Below, in pieces: positions 15,678 through 23,666 of a DNA stretch of 38,372 nucleotides. A program made the position numbers and the translations under genes. The notes beneath the pieces were generated by a model. It ran no database searches, was not told the origin of the DNA, and worked only from the letters and a program-made list of their open reading frames with translations. Each line of letters opens with the position of its first letter. The stretch's first letter is position 1. Source of the DNA: Pelagibius sp050043265. Its GTDB lineage: Bacteria > Pseudomonadota > Alphaproteobacteria > Kiloniellales > Kiloniellaceae. The stretch is taken from contig JBHJIR010000148.1 of NCBI GenBank assembly GCA_050043265.1, positions 1 to 38,372 of the forward strand, given 5' to 3'.

Positions 15678-15998
15678 GCCCGTCAACGGGATGTCACGGC
15701 AGGGTCACAGACTTTAGGTTGTGAACGTCACAGAATTGATTTTAGGTCGTGGCGACCGGCTGGGTTGTAGTTCGCCTACGGAGTCGGGACGGATTCGCGC
15801 CGAATCAGGCAAAAACTCCTAGCGAAATCTACGCAAAGCATTCAATTCCCTCCGGTTGCTGTTTAGAATGGCGTCGCCGTGCCCGCCCAGCCTGCTGAAG
15901 GTGGGGTGGGGCTTGCGGGAAAGCACCGGTAAAGCAGCGGGTCTTGACGGACGCGGCAAGCAGCCGCACCGAGGGAAGCCGTTAGAAGGGGAAGTCGT
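15678..15998. other. Gene-free region between cobB and mscS with repeated GTCAC motifs
   Basis: About 320 bp without a convincing gene. GTCAC occurs at 15693, 15704 and 15727; the last two extend to GTCACAG and each is followed by TTTAGGT(T/C)GTG after a short variable spacer, forming an imperfect direct repeat. This stretch is A+T-richer than its surroundings and could hold a promoter. A hairpin GCGGC-AAGCA-GCCGC (15953-15967) lies just before the mscS ribosome site. A 68-codon open frame starting at 15856 has no recognisable features. Confidence 0.4.
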
Positions 15999-16844
15999 AT
16001 GGACTTGGCGATTGGGGATCAGTCGATCGAGGGGATTTGGACCATGGTGGTCGCCCTGGTGACCAGCTATGGGATCAGCGTCATCGGCGCGATCGTCATT
16101 CTGATCGTCGGTTTTGTCGTCGGTGGCTGGGTCCGCAGCAGCGTCAACAGGGGCCTCAGCAAGTTCAAGAAGGTCGACGAGACGCTGCGGAGTTTCTTCT
16201 CCAGCCTCGCTTACTACGCGGTCATCATCTTCACCCTCATCGCCGTGCTGTCGCAGTTCGGCGTCGAGACCACCAGCTTTATCGCGGTGCTTGGCGCGGC
16301 GGGCCTGGCCATCGGCCTGGCGCTGCAGGGTACCCTGAGTAACGTCGCCGCCGGTGTCATGCTGTTGCTGTTCCGGCCCTTCAAGGTCGGCGACTACATC
16401 GAAGCCGGCGGCCTCGCCGGCACGGTGAAGAGCATCACGCTCTTCATCACCGAGTTGGCGACGCCGGACAACGTACAGATCGTCGCGCCGAATTCGCAAC
16501 TCTGGGGCTCGGCGATCAAGAATTATTCGTTTCATCCAACGCGGCGGGTCGACATCGTGCTCGGCATCGCTTACGAGGACGAGATCGACAAGGCCTTGGC
16601 TGCCATCGTCGACGAGGCCCGGAAAGATTCTCGTGTTCTGGCGGAACCGGAACCGATGTCGGCCGTTACCGATCTAGGCGATAGCTCCGTCAACCTCACG
16701 GTGCGCGTCTGGTGCAACGCCGCCGACTACTGGGCCTTGAAGTTCGATCTGACCAAAAAACTGAAAAACCGGATGGATGCGGAAAGCATCACCATTCCCT
16801 ATCCGCAGCGCACCGTGCACATGGCGAACGCGGCGATGGACTAG
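15999..16844 (+). CDS. mscS: Small-conductance mechanosensitive channel MscS family
   Basis: Inner-membrane heptameric tension-gated channel. At 281 residues it is the size of the minimal MscS. Three transmembrane helices are visible (about 18-42, 65-90 and 92-125); the pore-lining TM3 is IAVLGAAGLAIGLALQGTLSNVAAGVMLLLFRPF, with the Gly/Ala packing pattern of the family, followed by the beta domain (KVGDYIEAGGLAGTVKSITLF, IVAPNSQLWGSAIKNYS) and an alpha/beta C-terminal cage. GAAGGGGA about 7 bases upstream supports ATG 15999. It lies between the cobB gene and the AsmA-like gene on the same strand; the 134-bp gap after it contains two hairpins, so read-through is possible but not certain. Confidence 0.95.
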   Translation: MDLAIGDQSIEGIWTMVVALVTSYGISVIGAIVILIVGFVVGGWVRSSVNRGLSKFKKVDETLRSFFSSLAYYAVIIFTLIAVLSQFGVETTSFIAVLGAAGLAIGLALQGTLSNVAAGVMLLLFRPFKVGDYIEAGGLAGTVKSITLFITELATPDNVQIVAPNSQLWGSAIKNYSFHPTRRVDIVLGIAYEDEIDKALAAIVDEARKDSRVLAEPEPMSAVTDLGDSSVNLTVRVWCNAADYWALKFDLTKKLKNRMDAESITIPYPQRTVHMANAAMD

Positions 16845-16930
16845 GGACCGCAAGCGAACAGGACAACGCGGCCGCCCGCCAGGGCGCCGTGAGAACGCTG
16901 GGTAGAAATTAGGTGTTATCGGGGGATAAC

Positions 16931-16957
16931 GGCGCTGCCGCCGCTGCGGCGGGCGCC
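16931..16957 (+). terminator. Stable hairpin between mscS and the AsmA gene
   Basis: GGCGC-tg-CCGCCG (16931-16943) pairs with CGGCGG-GCGCC (16947-16957): 11 base pairs, 2-nt bulge, 3-nt loop. A smaller hairpin GTTATC-GGGG-GATAAC (16915-16930) lies directly before it. A TTTT tract follows only after the next gene's GGAGG site, so this may be a weak terminator or a leader structure affecting translation of the next gene. Confidence 0.4.
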
Positions 16958-16978
16958 CCGATCGGAGGTTTTACAGGT

Positions 16979-19018
16979 ATGAAGAAGCTACTCATCGGTC
17001 TGGGCGTCGTCGTGGCGCTGCTTGTCGCGGTGGTGGTTGTCGTCTCCTTCATTCCGCTGGACCGCTACAAGGGCGAGATCCAGGCGCGGGTAAAGGAACA
17101 GACGGGGCGCGATCTGCGCATTGACGGCGACATTTCGCTATCGCTGTTTCCGCCGGTGGCGATCTCCGTCGAGAATGTCGGCTTCGCCAATGCGCCCGGC
17201 GCTTCGACCGCGGAGATGGCGACCATCGACCGCCTGGACGTTGCGCTGCAGATCCTGCCGCTGCTGAGCGGCGAGGTGGCGATCGACCGCTTCATCCTGG
17301 AAAAGCCGGTGATCAACCTGGAGGTCGACGCCGAGGGTAAACCGAACTGGCAGCTCGAAACCGCCGGCAGCGCCGCGGCGCCCTCGGGCGAGTCGGGGAG
17401 TGGTTCCGGGAGTGGTTCCGGCGGCGAGGCCGCGTCGGTCAGCGAGCTGCGCCTGGGCGATGTGCGCCTGGTCGACGGTACGCTCAACTATCTCGACCGC
17501 CAGAGCGGCCAGCAGATGACCGTCAGCGAGGTGAATATGGAACTCTCGCTGCCGTCGCTATCCTCGCCCTTCGCGGCGGAAGGCTCGGCGGTGTGGAACG
17601 GCGAGAAGGTGTCGCTGGAAGTCGACGCGGCCAACCCGCGCGCGCTGATGGCGGGTGAGGCCTCCAATCTGGCGATGAAGGTGGATTCGGCGCCGGTGAC
17701 TTTCTCCTTCGACGGTGCGGCACGCAATGCCGGCGCCGTCGGCCTGCAGGGCAAACTGTCCCTCGACGTGCCGTCGCTGCGCCAGTTGGCGGCCTGGACC
17801 GGCAATCCGCTCGATTTCCCCGGCGACGGTCTCGGGCCGTTCAACATCGCAGGCGATCTGGAGATGATGGGTTCCAAGGTGGCGCTCACCCAGGCCCAGA
17901 TCAAACTGGACGACATCACCGGCCAGGGCCTGTTCTCGGTCGATGCCAGCGGCGCCAAGCCGATGATCAAGGCTGAACTCACCGTCGACCAGCTGAACCT
18001 CAATCCTTACCTGCCGCCGGAACAGGAAGGCGCGACGGAGAGCCAGGGTGCTTCTTCGGGCGCATCGTCGGGCGGCGGCGAGGGCGGCGGCGAGGGCGGC
18101 GATTGGAGCGACGAGCCGATCGACGGCTCGGCGCTGGGGGCGCGGAACGCCGATCTGGCCTTCAATGCCGGCGGCATCCAGTTCAAGGACGTGAAGATCG
18201 GCCAGAGCAAGCTGACGGTCGTGCTGAAGGACAGCAAGCTGACGGCCGACCTGGCGGAAATGCAGCTCTATGACGGGTCCGGCAAGGGCAAGGTGGTGGT
18301 CGACGGCAGCGGCGCCAAGCCGGCCATCGCCGCCGACTTCGACCTGGTGAACTTCCAGGCCGGGCCGTTCCTCAACGACCTGGCGAAGTTCGACCGCATC
18401 CTCGGCACCACCGAGAGCAAGATCGCGGTGAAGACCACCGGCGGCAGCCAGCGCGAACTGGTCTCCAACCTGAACGGTAACGGCGCGGTGGTGTTCCGCG
18501 ATGGTGCCATCAAGGGCATCAACCTGGCGGCCATGATCCGCAACATCTCGACCGCGGCCATCGAGCAGTCCTTCGACGACGCCCAGGCGACCGACTTCGC
18601 CGAGCTGTCGGGCACCTTCACCATCGACAAGGGGATCGTCACCAACAAGGATCTGTCGCTGGTGGCTCCGCTGGTGCGCATGAGCGGCCAGGGAACCGTG
18701 CCGCTGCCGCCGCGCACCGTCGATTACGAAGTGAAGCCCAAGCTGGTCGGCAGCAGCGAAGGCCAGGGCGGCGAGGCGGACAAGAGCGGCATCACGGTGC
18801 CGATCAAAGTCAGCGGGCCGTGGCACGACATCTCCTACAGGCCGGACCTGGAGGGCATGCTGAAAGAGCAGCTCAAGGATCCGGCCGGCGCCATCGAGAA
18901 CCTGCAGAGTGGCGACGGTGCCAAGGGCCTGCTGGAAGGTGTGCTGCCCGGGGCCAAGGAGGGTGACAGCGACGGCTCGGCGCCGCTCGATCTGAAGAAG
19001 AAGCTGTTCGGCAATTGA
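16979..19018 (+). CDS. AsmA family protein
   Basis: Predicted inner-membrane-anchored envelope protein of 679 residues from ATG 16979, supported by GGAGG 10 bases upstream. One N-terminal transmembrane helix (KKLLIGLGVVVALLVAVVVVVSF) is followed by a large periplasmic region. The AsmA N-terminal pattern is clear: IPLDRYKGEIQARVKEQTGRDLRIDGDIS, then VAIDRFILEKPVINLEVDAEGKPNWQLE. The C-terminal domain (about 490-640) has ATDFAELSGTFTIDKGIVTNKDLSL and VRMSGQGTVPLPPRTVDYEVKPKLV. Two low-complexity Gly/Ser/Glu linkers (about 140-152 and 360-378) are encoded by 12-bp and 9-bp tandem repeats. AsmA-like proteins are implicated in outer-membrane assembly and intermembrane lipid transfer; the exact role here is unknown. 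The stop overlaps the next start by one base. Confidence 0.92.
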   Translation: MKKLLIGLGVVVALLVAVVVVVSFIPLDRYKGEIQARVKEQTGRDLRIDGDISLSLFPPVAISVENVGFANAPGASTAEMATIDRLDVALQILPLLSGEVAIDRFILEKPVINLEVDAEGKPNWQLETAGSAAAPSGESGSGSGSGSGGEAASVSELRLGDVRLVDGTLNYLDRQSGQQMTVSEVNMELSLPSLSSPFAAEGSAVWNGEKVSLEVDAANPRALMAGEASNLAMKVDSAPVTFSFDGAARNAGAVGLQGKLSLDVPSLRQLAAWTGNPLDFPGDGLGPFNIAGDLEMMGSKVALTQAQIKLDDITGQGLFSVDASGAKPMIKAELTVDQLNLNPYLPPEQEGATESQGASSGASSGGGEGGGEGGDWSDEPIDGSALGARNADLAFNAGGIQFKDVKIGQSKLTVVLKDSKLTADLAEMQLYDGSGKGKVVVDGSGAKPAIAADFDLVNFQAGPFLNDLAKFDRILGTTESKIAVKTTGGSQRELVSNLNGNGAVVFRDGAIKGINLAAMIRNISTAAIEQSFDDAQATDFAELSGTFTIDKGIVTNKDLSLVAPLVRMSGQGTVPLPPRTVDYEVKPKLVGSSEGQGGEADKSGITVPIKVSGPWHDISYRPDLEGMLKEQLKDPAGAIENLQSGDGAKGLLEGVLPGAKEGDSDGSAPLDLKKKLFGN

Positions 19019-19506
19019 TGCCCCTGGGGCAACGGCGTGCCGCGCTGTCCGCCGCCGCCCTGGCGGCGGCGGCGCTGTTGCTGGTTGCCTGCAGCGGCAC
19101 CGGAGAGCCCGTGCCGCCCCAGGTGCGCGTCGCCGCTCGGCGCCTGGGGGAAAGCAGTGTCTTCGAGCAGCGCTTCGAGATCGACCTCAGGATCGGTAAC
19201 CCGAACGACTTCGCGCTGCCGCTCGACGGCCTGACCTTCGATCTGGAGGTCAACGGGGAGGCCTTCGCCCGCGGTTTCAGTGATCAGCGGGTCACCATCC
19301 CCCGGCTCAGCGAGGGCAAGGTGTCGGTGGCGGCCTCGACCACCCTTCTCGACGTGGTGCGCCAGATGCTGCTGCTGGCCCAGCGTGGCGACCTCACCTA
19401 TCGGCTGACCGGCCTCGCCTACCTCGACGGCTTCGGGCGGCGCTCGGTGCCCTACGAATCGCAGGGCACTTTCCGGCTGCACGGCGCTCCGGGTCAGGCG
19501 ATCTAG
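19018..19506 (+). CDS. LEA type 2 / WHy-domain lipoprotein
   Basis: A 162-residue predicted lipoprotein. The signal sequence ends in LLLVAC with the lipid-carrying Cys at position 25; Ser at +2 suggests sorting to the outer membrane by the usual rule. The mature part has the WHy/LEA14-like pattern: FEIDLRIGNPNDFALPLDGLTFDLEVNGEAFARGFSDQRVTIPRLSEGKVSV, a single beta-sandwich domain seen in stress-related proteins of plants and bacteria. The ATG shares one base with the AsmA stop (TGATG), so translation is coupled, and the two proteins may work together at the envelope. The function is not established. Confidence 0.85.
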   Translation: MPLGQRRAALSAAALAAAALLLVACSGTGEPVPPQVRVAARRLGESSVFEQRFEIDLRIGNPNDFALPLDGLTFDLEVNGEAFARGFSDQRVTIPRLSEGKVSVAASTTLLDVVRQMLLLAQRGDLTYRLTGLAYLDGFGRRSVPYESQGTFRLHGAPGQAI

Positions 19507-19764
19507 GCGGCACCGGGGCCTGTTGAAGTCTTCTTAAGTCTCTCTTAAGGCCTTGGTCAGGGCCGGAAATCCGCCGCTTCGGCGGCTGTAATGGAGGCTT
19601 CCGGTCGCCGGCGGCCTGCGCTATCCTGTCGCAGGGCTTGGTAGGGCACCCATGGCTCCGCCTCCTGCAGAGGGGGCGGCGCGAGGCGGCGGGGGAAGCC
19701 CTGCCGGCAGATAACGACGACGCGGGGTCAACCCCGCGCGCAACCGGTGTCCGGAGGAAGCCTA
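19507..19764 (+). promoter_or_regulatory. Structured leader / candidate small RNA before the DUF2189 gene
   Basis: A 258-bp gap rich in inverted repeats. CCGCCG-CTT-CGGCGG (19571-19585) may end the upstream transcript. Further on, CCGCCTCCT (19658-19666) pairs with AGGGGGCGG (19671-19679) around a GCAG loop, and CAGGGCT (19632-19638) pairs with AGCCCTG (19697-19703) to enclose it. A final stem CGCGGGG-TCAA-CCCCGCG (19721-19738) sits just before the GGAGGA ribosome site. I do not recognise an Rfam-type class; cobalamin riboswitch and SRP RNA motifs were looked for and not found. It may be a regulatory leader or a separate RNA. Confidence 0.4.
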
Positions 19765-20547
19765 ATGACCGTTACCGATACACATAGCAGCTTTCAGGGA
19801 TTCCCGCCGGTCCGCCGGCTGGAACTCGACCGCCCCTGGGCCTGGCTTGCCGCCGGCTGGGCGGATATCAAGCGGGCGCCCGGCGTCAGCCTGACCTACG
19901 GCGCGATCTTCACGGCGATCAGCTTCGCCATTACCGCCGGCGTCTTTTTCGCCGGCATGGAGTATCTGCTGTTCCCCTTGGCGGCCGGCTTCATGCTGGT
20001 CGGCCCGATGATGGCCGTCGGCCTCTACGAGACCAGCCGGCGCCTGGAGACCGGCCAGCCGGTATCGCTCGGCTCGGCGCTGTTCGTCGCCACCCGCTCC
20101 CCCATGCGCCTCGCCTTTGTCGGCGTCACGCTGATGGCGCTGCTGCTGATCTGGATGCGCGCGGCCACCCTGCTGCTGGCGCTGTTCCTCGGCCCGGCCG
20201 AGTTCCCGCCACTGGCCGATATCGTGCCGACCCTGCTGTTCACGCCGGAAGGCCTCGCGCTGCTGATCGTCGGCACCGGTGCCGGGGCGATCCTGGCGGC
20301 GGCGGTCTTCGCCATCAGCGTCATCTCGGTGCCGCTGCTGATGGACCGCGACCTGGACTTCGCGACGGCGGTGTTCACCAGCCTGCAGGCGGTGGCGCGC
20401 AATCCCAAGCCGATGCTGCTGTGGGCCTGGCTGGTGGCCATGCTGACGGCGATCGGGCTGGTGACGCTCTACTTCGGACTGATCCTCACGTTCCCGCTGG
20501 TCGGCCACGCCACCTGGCACGCCTACCGCGAGACGGTGGGCTCCTGA
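19765..20547 (+). CDS. DUF2189 domain membrane protein
   Basis: An inner-membrane protein of 260 residues with about six hydrophobic helices. The N-terminal signature VRRLELDRPWAWLAAGWADIKRAPGVSLTYGAIFTAISF, then FMLVGPMMAVGLYETSRRLETGQPVSLG, and VISVPLLMDRDLDFATAVFTSLQAVARNPKPMLLWAWLV match the DUF2189 family, often described as a putative integral membrane protein. GGAGGA about 8 bases upstream fixes the ATG at 19765; an in-frame GTG at 19747 lies before that site. It converges on ccoS, the stops being 28 bp apart. Adjacency to cbb3 oxidase genes suggests, but does not show, a link to respiration. No biochemical function is known to me. Confidence 0.88.
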   Translation: MTVTDTHSSFQGFPPVRRLELDRPWAWLAAGWADIKRAPGVSLTYGAIFTAISFAITAGVFFAGMEYLLFPLAAGFMLVGPMMAVGLYETSRRLETGQPVSLGSALFVATRSPMRLAFVGVTLMALLLIWMRAATLLLALFLGPAEFPPLADIVPTLLFTPEGLALLIVGTGAGAILAAAVFAISVISVPLLMDRDLDFATAVFTSLQAVARNPKPMLLWAWLVAMLTAIGLVTLYFGLILTFPLVGHATWHAYRETVGS

Positions 20548-20575
20548 ACCAGCCGGCGGCGTCCCCGGAAAATCC

Positions 20576-20782
20576 TCAGGGCTCCCTGCTGCCTGCGTCG
20601 CGCGGCCCCGCGGGTTCGCCGCCGCTGGGCGGCAGGGGCTTGTCCTCGTCGTCGAGCAGGATGCGGTGCGCCGCACCGTCGAGGTCCTCGAACTGGCCGC
20701 TCTTCAGCGCCCAGAGGAAGCCGACGAGACCGAGCAGGCCAAGCAGGAGAGCGGCCGGGATCAGGTAGATGAGGGCGCTCAC
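20576..20782 (-). CDS. ccoS: cbb3 oxidase maturation protein CcoS
   Basis: Small inner-membrane protein of 68 residues needed for cofactor insertion into cbb3 oxidase. It has one N-terminal transmembrane helix (LIYLIPAALLLGLLGLVGFLWAL) followed by KSGQFEDLDGAAHRILLDDE, the hallmark CcoS sequence. The start overlaps the ccoI stop as ATGA (20779-20782). It is the last gene of the ccoGHIS unit. Confidence 0.93.
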   Translation of the reverse strand: MSALIYLIPAALLLGLLGLVGFLWALKSGQFEDLDGAAHRILLDDEDKPLPPSGGEPAGPRDAGSREP

Positions 20783-23169
20783 TGCAGCGCTTCTCCGGTC
20801 GGCGCTTCTCTGCTGCCGATCTTCAAAGTTCCCAGATTCAGTCTCAGGGCATTCGCCGTGACGATGATCGAGGAGGCGGACATCGCCACCGCGGCGATCA
20901 ACGGGCTGGCGAATCCGGCGACGGCGATCGGCACCGCAATCATGTTGTAAAGCATCGCCAGGCCAAAATTCTGCAGCACCAGACGGTGCGAGCGGCGCGC
21001 GGTATCCAGCGCCGCGGCCAGCGGCAGCAGGCGCTCACCCTGGAAGATGATGTCGGCGGCGACCTGGCTGACGTCGGCGGCGTCGGCCGGCGACAGCGAG
21101 GCGAAGGCGGCGGCCAGCGCCGGCGCATCGTTCAGGCCGTCGCCGATCATCGCCGTCTTGTGGCCGGCGGCGGCGAGCGTCTCCAGCCGCGCGATCTTGT
21201 CGGCGGGGCGGCAGTCGCCGTGCCATGTCGCGATGCCCAGGCGCCCGGCCAGTTCGGCGACCACCGGGGCGCGGTCGCCCGACAGCAGTTCCACCCCATA
21301 GCCGCGCTGCTGCAGGTGGGCGCTGACCTCGGCGGCATCGGGGCGCAGGGCGTCGTGGAAGCAAAAGCGCAGCGGGGAGCGGCCGGGGCCAGCCAGCCAC
21401 AGCTCCATAGTGGCGATCTCCTGCGCCGTCTCCGCCACGTTCTCGCTGACGCCGCACCAGGCGCGGCGGCCGAGCCGCAGGGTCCGGCCGTCGATTTCGG
21501 CCTCCAGGCCGTCGCCGGGATGTTCGGTGACGGCAACCGCCAGCGCGGGGCGCGGCACTGCGGGATAGGGCATTGCGGGACGCGGGGCGGCGGCGCGGCA
21601 GAGGGCGCGGGCCAGCGGATGGCGGCTCTCGGCGGCGATGGCGGCGGCCAGGGCCAGGTCCGCGGCCGGGATCTGCTGGCGGTTCTGCAACTCGGGCCGG
21701 CCGGTGGTCAGGGTGCCGGTCTTGTCGAACACCAGGGTGTCGACGCTGGCCAGGCGCTCCAGCGCGTCGGCTGACTTCACCAGCACGCCGCGCTTCATCA
21801 GGCGCCCGACGGCGGCGATCTGCACCGCCGGCACGGCAAGGCCCAGCGCGCAGGGGCAGGTGATGATCAGCACCGCGATGGCGTGCATCAGGGAGCCCTG
21901 CCAGGGGAGCGACGAGAAGATCAGCCAGCCGGCCAGGGTGCCGCCGGCCAGGATGTGGACCGCGGGGGCGTAAAGCCGCGCCACCCGGTCGGCGAGGCGC
22001 ACGTAGCGGTCGCGGCTCTGCTCGGCGGTCTCCATCAGGCGCACGATCTCGGCCAGCAGGCTGGCGTCGGCGGTCTTGCTGACGGTGATGCGCAGGGCGC
22101 CGCCGCCGTTCATCGTGCCGGCGTAGACGTCGCTGCCGGGCAGTGCCGGGCGCGGCAGGCTCTCGCCGGTCAGCAGGGATGTGTCGACCTCCGAGCGGCC
22201 GAGGCAGACGCGGCCGTCGACCGGGATGCGCTCGCCGGGCGCCACCGCGACGGTCATGCCGGGCTCCAGGCGGTTGATCGGCAGGCTGCTCATCTGGCCG
22301 GCGGCGTCGACCACCGTTGCCGCGGTGGCGCGCAGGGCGGTCAGGTTCTCCGCCGCCGAACGGGCGCGCCCGCGCAGGCGCAGGTCGAGGAAACGGCCGA
22401 TCAGCAGGAAGAACAGCAGGGTGATCGAGGCGTCGAAGTAGACCTGCTCGCCGCCGCGCAGGGTCTCCGACAGGCTCATACCGGCGGCCAGCAGCACGGC
22501 CAGCGAGATTGGCACGTCCATGTTCATGGCGCCGCCGCGCAGCGCGCCGAGGGCGGAGCGGAAGAACGGCCGCCCGGCGTAGGCGATGGCGGGCAGGGCG
22601 ATCAGGGCGGAGACCCAGTGCATCAGCGCCATGGTCGCCGGGCCCATGTCCTCGGCCAGGCCGCTCCACACCGACACCGACAGCAGCATGACGTTGCTGG
22701 CGGCGTAGCCGGCAACGCCCAGGGCGCGCAGCAGTTCGCGGCTCTCGCCGGCCTCGGCGCTTTCCATCTGCTCCGGGTCGAGCGGGATCAGGCGGTAGCC
22801 GCGCCCGGCCACCGCGGCCAGCAGCGGTTCGGCGGTGGTGACGTCGGGGTTCCACTGCAGTTTCAGCCGGCGGGTGCCGAGGTTCACGCGCGCCTTGGCA
22901 AGGCCCGGCAGCCCTTCGACGGCACCCTCGATGGTGCGGATGCAGCTCGGACAGTGCAGGTTCTGCACGATGAGGGTGAGTTCCTCGCTGCCGTCGGGCT
23001 GGGGAACGATGTGGTCGGCGAAGTCGGCCAGACGCAGGGCGTCCTCGGATTCACCGGCGACCGCGGCCATGGCGCCGCCGGGACAGCAGCCGAGCGCCAG
23101 GGGCGTGCCGGAGCCGCCGGGGACGCTGGCTTCCGGCTGGAATGTGCTGCGGGCCTCTACTCGAACCAT
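20779..23169 (-). CDS. ccoI: Copper-transporting P1B-type ATPase CcoI (FixI)
   Basis: Inner-membrane copper exporter that supplies copper for assembly of the cbb3 oxidase haem-copper centre. The 796-residue protein has, in order, an N-terminal heavy-metal-associated domain with LHCPSC (Cys73, Cys76), eight predicted membrane helices, LLTGESLPRP in the actuator domain, the TCPCALGLAVP metal motif (Cys438, Cys440), FDKTGTLTTGRPE with the phosphorylated Asp482, and MIGDGLNDAPAL. A CCP cluster near residue 28 may add a metal site. A Pro/Ala-rich insert (about residues 531-545) is encoded by three 15-bp imperfect repeats in the nucleotide-binding domain. It overlaps ccoH by 13 bp and ccoS by 4. 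FixI/CcoI assignment rests on both sequence and operon context. Confidence 0.96.
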   Translation of the reverse strand: MVRVEARSTFQPEASVPGGSGTPLALGCCPGGAMAAVAGESEDALRLADFADHIVPQPDGSEELTLIVQNLHCPSCIRTIEGAVEGLPGLAKARVNLGTRRLKLQWNPDVTTAEPLLAAVAGRGYRLIPLDPEQMESAEAGESRELLRALGVAGYAASNVMLLSVSVWSGLAEDMGPATMALMHWVSALIALPAIAYAGRPFFRSALGALRGGAMNMDVPISLAVLLAAGMSLSETLRGGEQVYFDASITLLFFLLIGRFLDLRLRGRARSAAENLTALRATAATVVDAAGQMSSLPINRLEPGMTVAVAPGERIPVDGRVCLGRSEVDTSLLTGESLPRPALPGSDVYAGTMNGGGALRITVSKTADASLLAEIVRLMETAEQSRDRYVRLADRVARLYAPAVHILAGGTLAGWLIFSSLPWQGSLMHAIAVLIITCPCALGLAVPAVQIAAVGRLMKRGVLVKSADALERLASVDTLVFDKTGTLTTGRPELQNRQQIPAADLALAAAIAAESRHPLARALCRAAAPRPAMPYPAVPRPALAVAVTEHPGDGLEAEIDGRTLRLGRRAWCGVSENVAETAQEIATMELWLAGPGRSPLRFCFHDALRPDAAEVSAHLQQRGYGVELLSGDRAPVVAELAGRLGIATWHGDCRPADKIARLETLAAAGHKTAMIGDGLNDAPALAAAFASLSPADAADVSQVAADIIFQGERLLPLAAALDTARRSHRLVLQNFGLAMLYNMIAVPIAVAGFASPLIAAVAMSASSIIVTANALRLNLGTLKIGSREAPTGEALQ
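21535..21579 (-). repeat. Three imperfect 15-bp tandem repeats inside ccoI
   Basis: Coding-strand units CCCGCAATGCCCTAT (21579-21565), CCCGCAGTGCCGCGC (21564-21550) and CCCGCGCTGGCGGTT (21549-21535) encode PAMPY-PAVPR-PALAV. This is an in-frame slippage-type expansion in a surface loop of the nucleotide-binding domain. Confidence 0.6.
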
Positions 23170-23666
23170 AGTCGCGCCTTCATTTCGAAGGGCGGGTGGT
23201 CGAGAGGCGGATTGCCACGGTCATGGGCGGTGACCACCAGGTCCCAGTTGCCGCGCTCCGGCAGGGCGACCACGGCGCGATAGTGGCCGGGCGAGGCTTC
23301 CTGCCAGTTCAGCGGCTGGTCTTCCCCGGCGTGGATCGGGCGGCGCAACGTGCCGGCGAGTTCCAGCCCGCCGAGCGGGTCGCCGGCCTTGTCGGACAGC
23401 ATCACGGTGATGCTGTCCTCGCCGCCGGCCGTGTCGGTACGGACGGTACCTTGCCAGCCGAGGTCGCGCTGGGCGTCGCGGGCGGCCAGGACCTTGTTGT
23501 AGGCGAGGCCTTCCTTATAGGGATTCTCGGTGGTCAGCCCGGTGAAGGTATCGAGCGCCAGCACGACGAAGACCGCGTTGACGGCGATGATGATGCCGAA
23601 CATGCCGATCATCGCCAGCAGGACATGCTTGCCGCGGATCTCGCGGACCTTTTTCTGCCCGCTCAT
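23157..23666 (-). CDS. ccoH: cbb3 oxidase assembly protein CcoH (FixH)
   Basis: Inner-membrane protein of 169 residues required for stable assembly of cbb3 oxidase. One N-terminal transmembrane helix (HVLLAMIGMFGIIIAVNAVFVVLALDTF) precedes a periplasmic domain; the FixH pattern TGLTTENPYKEGLAYNKVLAARDAQRDLGW follows the helix directly. The start overlaps ccoG (ATGA, 23663-23666) and the 3' end overlaps ccoI by 13 bp, so all four genes are translated in a coupled series. Confidence 0.95.
   Translation of the reverse strand: MSGQKKVREIRGKHVLLAMIGMFGIIIAVNAVFVVLALDTFTGLTTENPYKEGLAYNKVLAARDAQRDLGWQGTVRTDTAGGEDSITVMLSDKAGDPLGGLELAGTLRRPIHAGEDQPLNWQEASPGHYRAVVALPERGNWDLVVTAHDRGNPPLDHPPFEMKARLWFE

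Noticed and set aside
15856..16062. 68-codon plus-strand open frame ahead of mscS
   Set aside because: No ribosome site, runs out of frame into mscS, no recognisable features.
19740..19765. Signal recognition particle RNA suggested by TCCGGAGGAAG
   Set aside because: Only this short match exists; the rest of the domain IV loop (GGTCAGG..GGAAGCAGC) is missing, and the match is the ribosome site of the DUF2189 gene.
21883..23283. 466-codon plus-strand open frame opposite ccoI
   Set aside because: Shadow of the copper ATPase gene; no domain or start signal.
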